NCBI GenBank assembly: GCA_947561585.1
Contig: CANNZV010002529.1
Coordinates: forward strand, 1 to 64,000
Direction: 5' to 3'
Origin: Caprella mutica
Taxonomy: Eukaryota; Arthropoda; Malacostraca; Amphipoda; Caprellidae
DNA: 64,000 bases
The notes below the pieces were generated by a model. That model was not told the origin of the DNA. It was given only the letters and a program-made list of their open reading frames with translations, and did not search any database. Positions within the stretch are counted from its first letter, which is position 1; each line of letters opens with the position of its first letter. Both the position numbers and the translations under genes were made by a program. Of this stretch, positions 11,753 through 19,589 are shown in pieces.

Positions 11753-11916
11753 TGATAGACACTGCTAATAGTAGAATAGATTGCATCTCATTTTAACAGC
11801 TGATCAGGAATGTGAACAATAACAATTCGCAGCGCCCTCCCTTCATATGCGGTGAACTTTGGACTTAAAATCAAACTATTATATTTATATATTTTACAGT
11901 TGTTAGTTATATATAA

Positions 11917-12408
11917 ATTTTAGTAGGGGTTTAACGTCTGCTTCGGAACCAAAGGCCATATCGCTGACGTCAAAAAGAAATTAAGTACAAGGGACTCAGT
12001 CAGATAGGAAAGTGGCTCTATGAACAAAGTCCCTTACCACCGTCGGAGACAATGCTCATGGATGCAGAAAAGCTACTCCGTGAATGCAGTCACTTACCAA
12101 GGAATGTGACGAAACGGGACACAAGCACCGGTGGCTGCACTCACGGATGGAAGAGGAAAATGAAGAGGTGATAGTAATTGAAGCCTACGAGCCTACCTAA
12201 CACAAAATCTAAGACCTCGTAGTTGAAGAGCATAACCCTAGCGCTATCCTCTAAAACTGCAAGTAGCGTTAAAAAAATGATAAACATGGTAAAAATGAAG
12301 AAGACAATCCATAATCCAAATTACAACAGTTCGGGGCCCAAGGGACGCCACCCCCCCCCCTTCTCTTCCATTCACCACAGACAGCTTCAGGATAGAGCCC
12401 CTGGGAGC
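11917..12408 (+). mobile_element. SINE-like repeat with 13-bp target duplication, copy 1
   Basis: A 492-bp element flanked by identical 13-bp sequences TAGTTATATATAA at 11904-11916 and 12409-12421. It begins ATTTTAGTAGGGGTTTAACG and ends CCCCTGGGAGC. Landmarks shared by the other copies are GGCCATATCGCTGACGT, CAATGCTCATGGATGCAGAA, ACCGGTGGCTGCACTCA and CTAAGACCTCGTAGTT. A long direct repeat of this kind is typical of target-primed insertion, but there is no A-tail and I see no clear Pol III box. A C-run lies near the 3-prime end (12349-12360). The short ORF at 12223-12411 is part of the repeat. Confidence 0.75.
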
Positions 12409-12560
12409 TAGTTATATATAAGACAAATGAACTCTCGTGTGTATACAACTAATTAGTAACAACATTTTCGATAGAAGAAAATGACATTTTTTTATTAAGT
12501 TTACTGCCCCTTTAACATTAAAAAAAAATTGTCAGTATTGTGTGTATAATTAATAATAAT

Positions 12561-12708
12561 TAGGGTTGTAACATTATGCTTTTAAAATCATAGATCCTGA
12601 TATTATTATAGACGGGGGATTATTTAAGAGTATTGAATGGTTCTACACCAGCGGTATACAGTATTGGATACCATTTCATATCGTCTGTGATATTCTTAAG
12701 ATCTATTT
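12561..12708. mobile_element. hAT-like MITE, copy B (degenerate)
   Basis: The left end TAGGGTTGTAACATTATGC matches the hAT-like family. The interior ACACCAGCGGTATACAGTAT and GATATTCTTAAGATCTAT aligns with copies A and C. The right terminal repeat is lost. Confidence 0.65.
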
Positions 12709-12904
12709 ATTTTTAATTATTTTATTTGTTATTCGGATATCCATTTCAAATTACAAGTCCACTATACATACATACAAAACATTTGATTTTCTTCATAAAT
12801 AACGAAGTTGTCCCTCAAACAATAGTTTTCTTTACTCTCTATGAGAGAAAACTCTCTTAGGCAGACTGTTATATTAATTAAAAATAAATAATTGCAATGA
12901 AGAT

Positions 12905-13005
12905 ATAGGGGAACGATGCAGTACTCAAACACTCTTAGTACTCGGAAAGTGGGTGTGAAATTAGGTCAGGATTGACCAATAGGAAATTTCAGACTGGTTC
13001 ATAAC
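12905..13005. repeat. Dispersed repeat X, left part
   Basis: Contains GCAGTACTCAAACACTC, AGTACTCGGAAAGTGGGTGT and TTTCAGACTGGTTCAT. Diverged relatives lie at about 53015-53125 and 58338-58405. It is the sequence into which hAT-like MITE copy C inserted; its continuation resumes after 18202. Extent and class unknown. Confidence 0.45.
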
Positions 13006-13123
13006 TAGGGTTGTGACAATATGCGTTATAATCATAGATCCTGAAAATATTAGGTATAGACGAAGAGAAATAAAGAGTATTGAATCGTTCTAATTCAGCC
13101 GTATATAGTATTCAATACCACTG

Positions 13124-13385
13124 TGTCATATATCAATACTTCTCATATATCCTACTGTAAATATTTCCTTCTTGTGCATATATAAATTATATAGCAACTT
13201 CCCTTAATAGGTGATAATATTATGTATTAATAATTTATGTATCTATTTTGTTTGATTAGTAGTTGATGTCTCTTGTCGATAACTGTATAATAATTAGTGT
13301 GAATTAAAACTCAGAACCAAAGGTTTCCTCTAGTTATTTCTATCCCTTGCTAAAGCCTTAAACTTAGTTAATCCAGTACATAACA
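13124..13385 (+). repeat. 5-prime LTR
   Basis: 262 bp, TGTCAT at the start and ATAACA at the end (canonical TG...CA). It contains a TATA-like TATATAAAT at 13179-13187, a plausible core promoter. Compared with the 3-prime LTR it has 6 extra bases near 13215-13225 and one A/G difference just before (TTAATAGG versus TTGATAGG). Confidence 0.95.
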
Positions 13386-13400
13386 TTTGGCGACGAGGTA
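13386..13400 (+). promoter_or_regulatory. Probable primer-binding site
   Basis: TTTGGCGACGAGG directly follows the 5-prime LTR, the position where a host tRNA 3-prime end would prime minus-strand synthesis. TGG after the LTR is the usual complement of a tRNA CCA end. I cannot name the tRNA from memory. Confidence 0.7.
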
Positions 13401-13411
13401 AAAGTGTTAAA

Positions 13412-14647
13412 ATGGCTAGTTCCGATTCCTCAAAGATGTTCCACCCTGATATCGAAAGTGTAGAGGAGTTCCTGGAGAGATTTAAACTCCAAAACAAATC
13501 TTCTCTTGCTGATGAGGAGAACAAAGCTGCTATTTTGGCTAATTCTCTGCCGATAGTAGTCCTCACTGATATTCAACGTAGGTTAAAACCTTTGAAACTA
13601 ACAGAGGCTACCTACAAACAGTTAGAGCATCATCTTATTTCATCTTATGGAATTAAAAAATCCATAATTGGTGCAGCTGTTACTTTTGTTTCGCGTAAAC
13701 AAAAAGCTCATGAGAGCATTGAAACTTATTCTAAAGTTTTGAACGAGTTAGCATCGCAGTGCGAATACAAGCAGTGCTGCAGAGATCGAATTTTGAGGGA
13801 TACTTTCTTGAGCGGTCTACGCTCTCATCGCTTGATCAGTACGCTAATAACCGATTGCGATAGTAAAACATTTCAAGAGTGTGTGGATAGATCTAAACTT
13901 CTTGAGCAAGTTACCCAAGACGTAGAAGATATACATCCAGAAAGTAAACAGTATCAGCAAAATAATATTACCAAATTTGAGCAGCGGACAAAGCATTTCG
14001 GGAAACCCTATTCCAAGCAGGAACACAGAGGCAAGAAAGTTCCTGAAAACTACAAATGCATCCGTTGTGGTACAAGAAATAAACATCTCGCATCAGACTG
14101 TTTTGCTTTAAAACTGCAGTGTCGCATCTGTAAAAAGCAAGGACATTTGTCGAAAGTATGCAGAAATAGGCAAAATGAAAATAGGACTACACGATCTAAT
14201 TACGTGCATCCAGAAGAGGAGGATCTAACTGATTACATTACTATCAATAATGTAAAAAGAGTTAGTGGTAAAAACCATTCGTCTTATTTTTCTATGGGAC
14301 TAGACGAATTTCCACCTCTGCCATCAAACTACAACAGTCGTAGAGATGAACAAAATCCTGTGCAAATTCACAATAAATTTGAGACTCTGTTCGTCGATCG
14401 TACGTCAGCTGATGACTTCAGTGCACCCGCACCACCTAGTAAGAAAACTCGCAAGAAAGGAGGAGACTTCTATTCCAAGTTCTATCACCATGGCAATCAT
14501 ATGAACCGTATGGTGACTGTAAGAGATACTTCGTCAGGGGGCGAGTGCGAGTTTCTCAATTATGTACACCAGCCTCGGAAAGTATCACGTAAGAATAATA
14601 GGTCAAAGAGTACTTTTTTAGGGAAGAGAGCACATTCACTGCAATAA
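13412..14647 (+). CDS. gag: Gag polyprotein of Mag-type Gypsy retrotransposon
   Basis: 411 residues, starting at the first ATG after the primer-binding region and ending TAA at 14645-14647. Residues about 1-175 form a helical capsid-like region (FHPDIESVEEFLERF near the N-terminus, LRDTFLSGLRS near 130), as in Gypsy Gag proteins that build the virus-like particle. Two zinc knuckles follow: C216-x2-C219-x5-H-x4-C230, one residue longer than usual in the middle, and a canonical C237-x2-C240-x4-H245-x4-C250; these should bind element RNA. The C-terminal 160 residues are basic and low in recognisable motifs. The last 46 nt overlap the pol frame and carry the frameshift signal. No stop or frameshift interrupts it. 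Confidence 0.93.
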   Translation: MASSDSSKMFHPDIESVEEFLERFKLQNKSSLADEENKAAILANSLPIVVLTDIQRRLKPLKLTEATYKQLEHHLISSYGIKKSIIGAAVTFVSRKQKAHESIETYSKVLNELASQCEYKQCCRDRILRDTFLSGLRSHRLISTLITDCDSKTFQECVDRSKLLEQVTQDVEDIHPESKQYQQNNITKFEQRTKHFGKPYSKQEHRGKKVPENYKCIRCGTRNKHLASDCFALKLQCRICKKQGHLSKVCRNRQNENRTTRSNYVHPEEEDLTDYITINNVKRVSGKNHSSYFSMGLDEFPPLPSNYNSRRDEQNPVQIHNKFETLFVDRTSADDFSAPAPPSKKTRKKGGDFYSKFYHHGNHMNRMVTVRDTSSGGECEFLNYVHQPRKVSRKNNRSKSTFLGKRAHSLQ

Positions 14648-17600
14648 ATTCTAATCCAGTGAGTGTAAAATGTAAAGTAAATAATTGTGCAATAATTAAT
14701 TTTGAAATAGATACTGGATCTCATTTGTCCACAATTAGTATTGAGCAGTTAAATGAAATTAAAAATGTTAAAATAAAACCGACCTATAGAAAAGCTCGTG
14801 GTTATTCAAATAGTGATATTAGTTTCTTAGGTGAGGTATGTCTATCTATAAATTTTAGAGGCTTAACTATAGCTCATGATTTTCTTGTTGTTGACTGTAG
14901 TTCAGTGTCCTTATTAGGTAGAGACATGTGCGAAAAACTAAATATTAATCTAGTTTACTCTCCTAAGCAATCCATTCAAGTAATTAAAGATGTTTTCAAT
15001 AAATACAGGCACTACTTATCAATTGACTATAAATCTAATATTAAAGAGACTGTTTCTTTGCAAATTGATACTGAAAAAGTTCCTATTTTTTGTAAATCAC
15101 GTAGTGTACCTGTAAGATTTCGTACTCTTGTTAAAAATGAATTGACTAGACTAGAAGATCATGGAATAATTAGTAAAGTGTACAAAAGTGACTGGGCTTG
15201 TCCAACCGTAAATGTTTTGAAGTCTAGTGGAGCTATAAGGATATGCGGTGACTATTCTATGACAATAAATAAATGTATGGTTTCTCAAAAATATCCACTG
15301 CCATCCATAGAAGATGTGCTTAGTAAAGTTGGTAAAGCTAAAGTATTTTCTAAAATAGATTTAGAAAGCGCATATCTACAGCTTCCACTGGATGAAAAAT
15401 CAAAACAATATACAACTATTAACACTTCTGACGGACTTTACCAGTATAATTTTTTACCATTTGGAGTGTCCAGTTCACCAGCAATTTTTCAGTCTTATCT
15501 TTGTAAAGTTCTAAATAATATAGACAATGTGATAATATACCAAGACGATATATTAGTAATGACTGTTGATAGACTTTCTCATGACTGTATTCTAGATCAA
15601 GTACTAAACGCTTTATGTACAGCAGGACTTAAGATTAAGTTAGAAAAATGTTCATTTTATGAAAATTCGGTTAAATATTTAGGTCATATTTTCGATAGCG
15701 AAGGAGTAAAGCCAAATCCTGAAAAAATTAGGGCAATCATTGATGCACCGGTACCCTGTAATTTAAAAGTTCAATCATTTTTGGGTTTGTGTAATTTTTA
15801 TAACCGATTCATTACAAATTTTAGTACAGTGTTTTCTCCATTATATAAATTGTTAAATAAAAATGTTAAATTTTCATGGGGTAGTGATCAACAAAAATGT
15901 TTCGATTTAGTTAAGAATTTGTTCAGATCTCCTAAATTATTACACATGTACGATTGCAATTTAGAAACAGCCATAGAGTGTGACGCAAGCTCTACAGGCC
16001 TAGGTTGTGTTCTCATGCAAAGAGATAGTAAAGGTAAATGGAATGCTGTACAGTTTGCGTCTAGAACTCTAAATGTGGCTGAGAAAAATTATTCTCGGAT
16101 AGAGCGAGAAGCTTTAAGTATAATTTTTGCATGTGAACGTTTTAGAAAATTCTTGCTTGGTGTTCAATTCACGATAAAAAACGATCATAAACCTTTGCAG
16201 AAATTATTTAATAAAAAAACAGGCGTTCCTATGAATTGCTCAGCTAGATTACAAAGATGGGCACTTAGATTATCTCAATTTGATTTCATTTTTGAATATA
16301 TTAAGGGTCAAGATAATGTAATAGGTGATTTTTTAAGTAGATTACCTTTAAAGGAAACTGTAAAAATAGACGAACCTTACGAGTTAGTTTTTGTTATAAA
16401 TTCTTTGAATGAATGTCCTGTTAATGCTAATGATATAAGTAAATTTACTGATTCTGATTCCAATTTAAGCATGTTAAAAAATTATATACGATACGGTTTT
16501 CCAGAAAATGTTCACCCTGAGTTAAGTAAGTTTAAAGGTTATGAGGTAGATTTATCTTTATTCAAAGGATGTATAATGTATAAAAATAGAGTATTTGTAC
16601 CTTCTTCTTTGCGTAAAAAAGCTCTTTCTCAATTTCATAGTGGGCATCCAGGTATGACTGCTATGAAGTCAATTTGTCGTTCACTAATCTGGTACCCTGG
16701 ATTGGATAGCGACATTGTTGATATGGTCAGTTCATGTAAGCAATGCCTTATCATTAGAGCAAAGCCTGCTCAGAATAGTACTGTAACATGGCCTGAACCA
16801 TTTAGAAAGTGGTCTAGGTTACACATCGACCATTTCTTTTTCGAAGATAGTATTTTCTTAGTTATAGTAGATGCTCTCACTAAGTATATAGAATGTGAAA
16901 TTGTAACCAATGTTTCTTCTTCTACTACTATAAATGTTCTTAAAGATGTATTTTCCAGAAATGGTTTACCAGATACTCTGGTATCAGATAATGCTAGAAA
17001 TTTTACTTCTTCTGAATTTAGGGAATTTCTTTATTCGAATGGTATAGTTCACAGGACTCCACCTCCATACTGTCCTTATTCTAATGGTCAAGGAGAGAGG
17101 GCGGTAAAAATTATTAAAGATTTGTTAAAGAAGAATAAAATAGGTTCTTTGAAATCTAGACTTGTAAATGTTTTGTTATATTATCGTACAACTCCTAGTT
17201 CAGTAACTGATATTGCCCCTTCCATTGCACTGAATGGTAGAACTTATGTTACAGTTAGGGAAAGAATTAATCCTCACCATGTACCTTTTGTTAAAGATAA
17301 TAAAGTTGATAGGAATTTTGATATTGGAGACAAAGTTTTAGCATTGAATTTACGTGAGGGTCCAAAATGGTATTCTGCAACTGTAACTGAAAAGTTAGCT
17401 GTCAATATGTATTCTGTATTTATTCATGATCTTAATACCATTTGGAGACGTCATGTTCAGCAATTATTGTCTTCTAAAACTGATGTAGGTTTCAATGATA
17501 GAAAAATTATTTTTCCTGATGTTCCTTCAATTGATTCTAGATTTTCAACTCCTGTTTCAACTTCTATTGTCTCTCCACCTGTTCACAGTTCCAATGTAAC

Positions 17601-17817
17601 TACTTCTAGTGTTTCTTTACCTGTTTCTAATTCTAATGTAGATACCACTGTTGTGAATGTACCTTGTGAATCTCTTGATAAACCTATAGTGTCTACTCCT
17701 GATAAGGCTGTAGCTGAACCTTCTGTTAGTTCAGTTCCATATATTTCTTTTCCTTCTGTTGAATTGCGACGTTCTACTAGAGTTAAGAAACCAATTGAAC
17801 GTTACTCTGCAACCTAA
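14602..17817 (+). CDS. pol: Pol polyprotein (protease, RT, RNase H, integrase), -1 frame to gag
   Basis: The frame opens after the stop at 14599-14601 and ends TAA at 17815-17817. It has no ATG near its start, consistent with Gag-Pol fusion by -1 frameshifting at 14614-14620. Residues are numbered here from the codon at 14659. Aspartic protease: D18-T-G-S21. Reverse transcriptase: D234 in SKIDLESAYLQL, then LPFGVSSSP (266-274), then Y294-QDD-297. RNase H: D442 in IECDASSTGLG, with SRIEREALSIIF and NDHKPL downstream. Integrase: H660/H663 and C693/C696 of the zinc domain, then a D724, D777, E813 triad with the canonical 35-residue D-E spacing. A Ser/Thr/Val-rich linker precedes a basic RRSTRVKKP tail. 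All catalytic residues are present. The YQDD form of the RT box is a minor variant. Confidence 0.95.
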   Translation, partial: VKEYFFREESTFTAINSNPVSVKCKVNNCAIINFEIDTGSHLSTISIEQLNEIKNVKIKPTYRKARGYSNSDISFLGEVCLSINFRGLTIAHDFLVVDCSSVSLLGRDMCEKLNINLVYSPKQSIQVIKDVFNKYRHYLSIDYKSNIKETVSLQIDTEKVPIFCKSRSVPVRFRTLVKNELTRLEDHGIISKVYKSDWACPTVNVLKSSGAIRICGDYSMTINKCMVSQKYPLPSIEDVLSKVGKAKVFSKIDLESAYLQLPLDEKSKQYTTINTSDGLYQYNFLPFGVSSSPAIFQSYLCKVLNNIDNVIIYQDDILVMTVDRLSHDCILDQVLNALCTAGLKIKLEKCSFYENSVKYLGHIFDSEGVKPNPEKIRAIIDAPVPCNLKVQSFLGLCNFYNRFITNFSTVFSPLYKLLNKNVKFSWGSDQQKCFDLVKNLFRSPKLLHMYDCNLETAIECDASSTGLGCVLMQRDSKGKWNAVQFASRTLNVAEKNYSRIEREALSIIFACERFRKFLLGVQFTIKNDHKPLQKLFNKKTGVPMNCSARLQRWALRLSQFDFIFEYIKGQDNVIGDFLSRLPLKETVKIDEPYELVFVINSLNECPVNANDISKFTDSDSNLSMLKNYIRYGFPENVHPELSKFKGYEVDLSLFKGCIMYKNRVFVPSSLRKKALSQFHSGHPGMTAMKSICRSLIWYPGLDSDIVDMVSSCKQCLIIRAKPAQNSTVTWPEPFRKWSRLHIDHFFFEDSIFLVIVDALTKYIECEIVTNVSSSTTINVLKDVFSRNGLPDTLVSDNARNFTSSEFREFLYSNGIVHRTPPPYCPYSNGQGERAVKIIKDLLKKNKIGSLKSRLVNVLLYYRTTPSSVTDIAPSIALNGRTYVTVRERINPHHVPFVKDNKVDRNFDIGDKVLALNLREGPKWYSATVTEKLAVNMYSVFIHDLNTIWRRHVQQLLSSKTDVGFNDRKIIFPDVPSIDSRFSTPVSTSIVSPPVHSSNVTTSSVSLPVSNSNVDTTVVNVPCESLDKPIVSTPDKAVAEPSVSSVPYISFPSVELRRSTRVKKPIERYSAT
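14614..14666 (+). promoter_or_regulatory. Candidate -1 ribosomal frameshift signal between gag and pol
   Basis: T-TTT-TTA at 14614-14620 lies in the gag reading frame in the X-XXY-YYZ phase of a canonical -1 slippery heptamer. It falls inside the stretch where both frames are open (14602-14644). After an 11-nt spacer, ACATTCACTG (14632-14641) can pair with CAGTGAGTGT (14657-14666), giving 10 bp including one G-U around a 15-nt loop that contains the gag stop. The heptamer and phase are direct observations. Function of the stem is inference; the spacer is slightly longer than the usual 5-9 nt. Confidence 0.75.
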
Positions 17818-17852
17818 TTAATAAATTTCGTTTTGTTAGTTTTTTCAAACTT

Positions 17853-17865
17853 AAGAGGGAGGAGT
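17853..17865 (+). promoter_or_regulatory. Polypurine tract
   Basis: AAGAGGGAGGAG then T, immediately upstream of the 3-prime LTR. It is the expected primer for plus-strand synthesis and lies 35 bp after the pol stop. Confidence 0.9.
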
Positions 17866-18121
17866 TGTCATATATCAATACTTCTCATATATCCTACTGT
17901 AAATATTTCCTTCTTGTGCATATATAAATTATATAGCAACTTCCCTTGATAGGTGATATGTATTAATAATTTATGTATCTATTTTGTTTGATTAGTAGTT
18001 GATGTCTCTTGTCGATAACTGTATAATAATTAGTGTGAATTAAAACTCAGAACCAAAGGTTTCCTCTAGTTATTTCTATCCCTTGCTAAAGCCTTAAACT
18101 TAGTTAATCCAGTACATAACA
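17866..18121 (+). repeat. 3-prime LTR
   Basis: 256 bp, TGTCAT to ATAACA. By eye it is identical to the 5-prime LTR except for one substitution and a 6-bp deletion. ATTAAA at 18039-18044 is a possible polyadenylation signal. Confidence 0.95.
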
Positions 18122-18202
18122 CACTGTATTTCGTTTCGTCTGTGATATTCCTAAGATCTATGATTTAATTAAAACTCATATTGTCACAACCCTATTCATA
18201 AC

Positions 18203-18476
18203 CCATGGCAATGCCCAGTGTTCGATTACTGTGAGTGTCAGTGTAATGCAACGTTTCCAATTAGTGGAATTATAAAGTAAACAGTCCTATTGATTTTAAA
18301 TATTTTAATTTAAATAAATAATAATTAAACTTACTGAAATATATGAGTTATTTATATTTTCATTAAAATTAGACACTTTTTTCTAAATATTCCAATTATT
18401 TGATAGAAAAAAAATGTTAATAGTGAGACTTGATGCGCGTAAACTGTCGCACGATGTCTGCCTGACTTTAGTCCAT
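18203..18476. other. Spacer right of the nested stack
   Basis: About 270 bp, starting CCATGGCAATGCCCAGTG, that would continue dispersed repeat X if the hAT-like MITE inserted into it. Nothing else recognised. Confidence 0.4.
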
Positions 18477-18932
18477 AGTGGCAATTTTCCCAAATTGACA
18501 GTTTTCCCAGTGGCAATTTTCGCACAGTAACAGTTTTCCCAGTGGCAATTTTAACACAGTGACAGTTTTCCCAGTGGCAATTTTCACACATTGACAGTTT
18601 TCCCAGTGGCAATTTTCACAGTGACAGTTTTCCCAGTGGCAATTTTCGCACAGTAACAGTTTTCCCAGTGGCAATTTTCACACAGTGACAGTTTTCCCAG
18701 TGGCAATTTTCACACAGTGACAGTTTTCCCAGTGGCAATTTTCACACAGTGACAGTTTTCCCAGTGGCAATTTTCACACAGTGACAGTTTTCCCAGTGGC
18801 AATTTTCACACAGTGACAGTTTTCCCAGTGGCAATTTTCACAGTGACAGTTTTCCCAGTGGCAATTTTCACACAGTGACAGTTTTCCCAGTGGCAATTTT
18901 CACACAGTGACAGTTTTCCCAGTGGCAATTTT
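18477..18932. repeat. 32-bp minisatellite
   Basis: About 14 copies of a 32-bp unit made of CAGTTTTCCCAGTGGCAATT then TTCACACAGTGA. The left copies are more variable (TCGCACAGTAA, TTAACACAGTGA, and copies lacking the second ACA). Two cysteine-rich minus-strand ORFs (ENCHWENC motif) are by-products. Confidence 0.95.
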
Positions 18933-19388
18933 TCACGAACAAAAAAAAATATATATATATAAAAATCAATAAAGAAAAAAATAAAAAATCCAAATATATT
19001 TTTTCGGATTATGATTCACCCTACTATTATTTGCAATTTGAGACCAATAAAAATGAAATTAAACAAAAATTAAAAAAAGTTGTGATCATATGTAAATTTA
19101 ATTATATTTAGAAAAAAGTTTTATCAGAAATTGAATATTCATTTTATCGAAAGAAAGTTAGGAACTAAAGTTTCACAGAATTCAATTTTACATATCATAT
19201 CAAACAAAACTCATTGCAATGGACAATAGATAAAAAAAAAAGAATGTATAAATTAAATAAGGATGTGTCTCCCGTCAAGAAAGGTGAATTTCTTAGGCAA
19301 GAATGGAAAAAAGTACTGAAATCAATTTTCATGGCAGACTAGAATGTAAAGAACTCATTTATGCAAATATCTGATTAATTAAAGCTGC
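18933..19388. other. Very AT-rich spacer
   Basis: About 450 bp with a short (AT)n stretch near 18950 and A-runs. Nothing recognised. Confidence 0.5.
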
Positions 19389-19589
19389 TTGCTTCACACA
19401 TCACCGATATCCGTCCGGGACGTCACCGGTCAGTGATTTTTTATCACGGAGGAGAGCCGGTACTGTGTGAATGTGTCCGTTGAAATCAATGTAACGGTAT
19501 ATTTTTTCACTGACACCGAATCACTGAGAGGAGAGTGACGGAGACGGACCGGTGACGTGCCGGACGGATCCCGGTGATGTGTGAAGCAA
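19389..19589. mobile_element. MITE with long GC-rich terminal inverted repeats
   Basis: The left end TTGCTTCACACATCACCG continues into CCGTCCGG and ACGTCACCGGTC. The right end carries GACCGGTGACGTGCCGGACG, then CGGTGATGTGTGAAGCAA. Arms of about 40 bp pair with few mismatches. The element is markedly GC-richer than its surroundings. No ORF and no unambiguous target duplication. Confidence 0.75.

Larger units (their letters stand above)
13124..18121 (+). mobile_element. Gypsy/Ty3 LTR retrotransposon, Mag lineage, apparently intact
   Basis: A 4,998-bp element flanked by the 5-bp duplication CACTG (13119-13123 and 18122-18126). Order: LTR, primer-binding region, gag, pol (protease, RT, RNase H, integrase), polypurine tract, LTR. 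Neither ORF is interrupted, there is no env, and the LTRs differ by one substitution and one 6-bp indel, so the insertion is recent. The PR-RT-RH-IN order gives Gypsy/Ty3. The two zinc knuckles in Gag, the RNase H end (SARLQRWALRLSQFDF, then GDFLSRLPL) and the basic RRSTRVKKP tail point to the Mag lineage. Whether it is active cannot be read from the sequence. Confidence 0.95.
13006..18194. mobile_element. hAT-like MITE, copy C, split by an LTR retrotransposon
   Basis: The left half (13006-13123) begins TAGGGTTGTGACAATATG and the right half (18122-18194) ends CATATTGTCACAACCCTA. The flanks are exact 8-bp direct repeats TTCATAAC at 12998-13005 and 18195-18202. An 8-bp duplication with TAGGG-type ends fits hAT. 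Without the retrotransposon and its duplicated CACTG the element would be about 186 bp. The Mag element therefore inserted after this MITE. Confidence 0.9.

Noticed and set aside
18352..18674. Cysteine-rich repeat peptides (ENCHWENC), at first sight antifreeze- or metal-binding-like
   Set aside because: They follow from the 32-bp repeat and are open in shifted frames. Nothing else supports coding.
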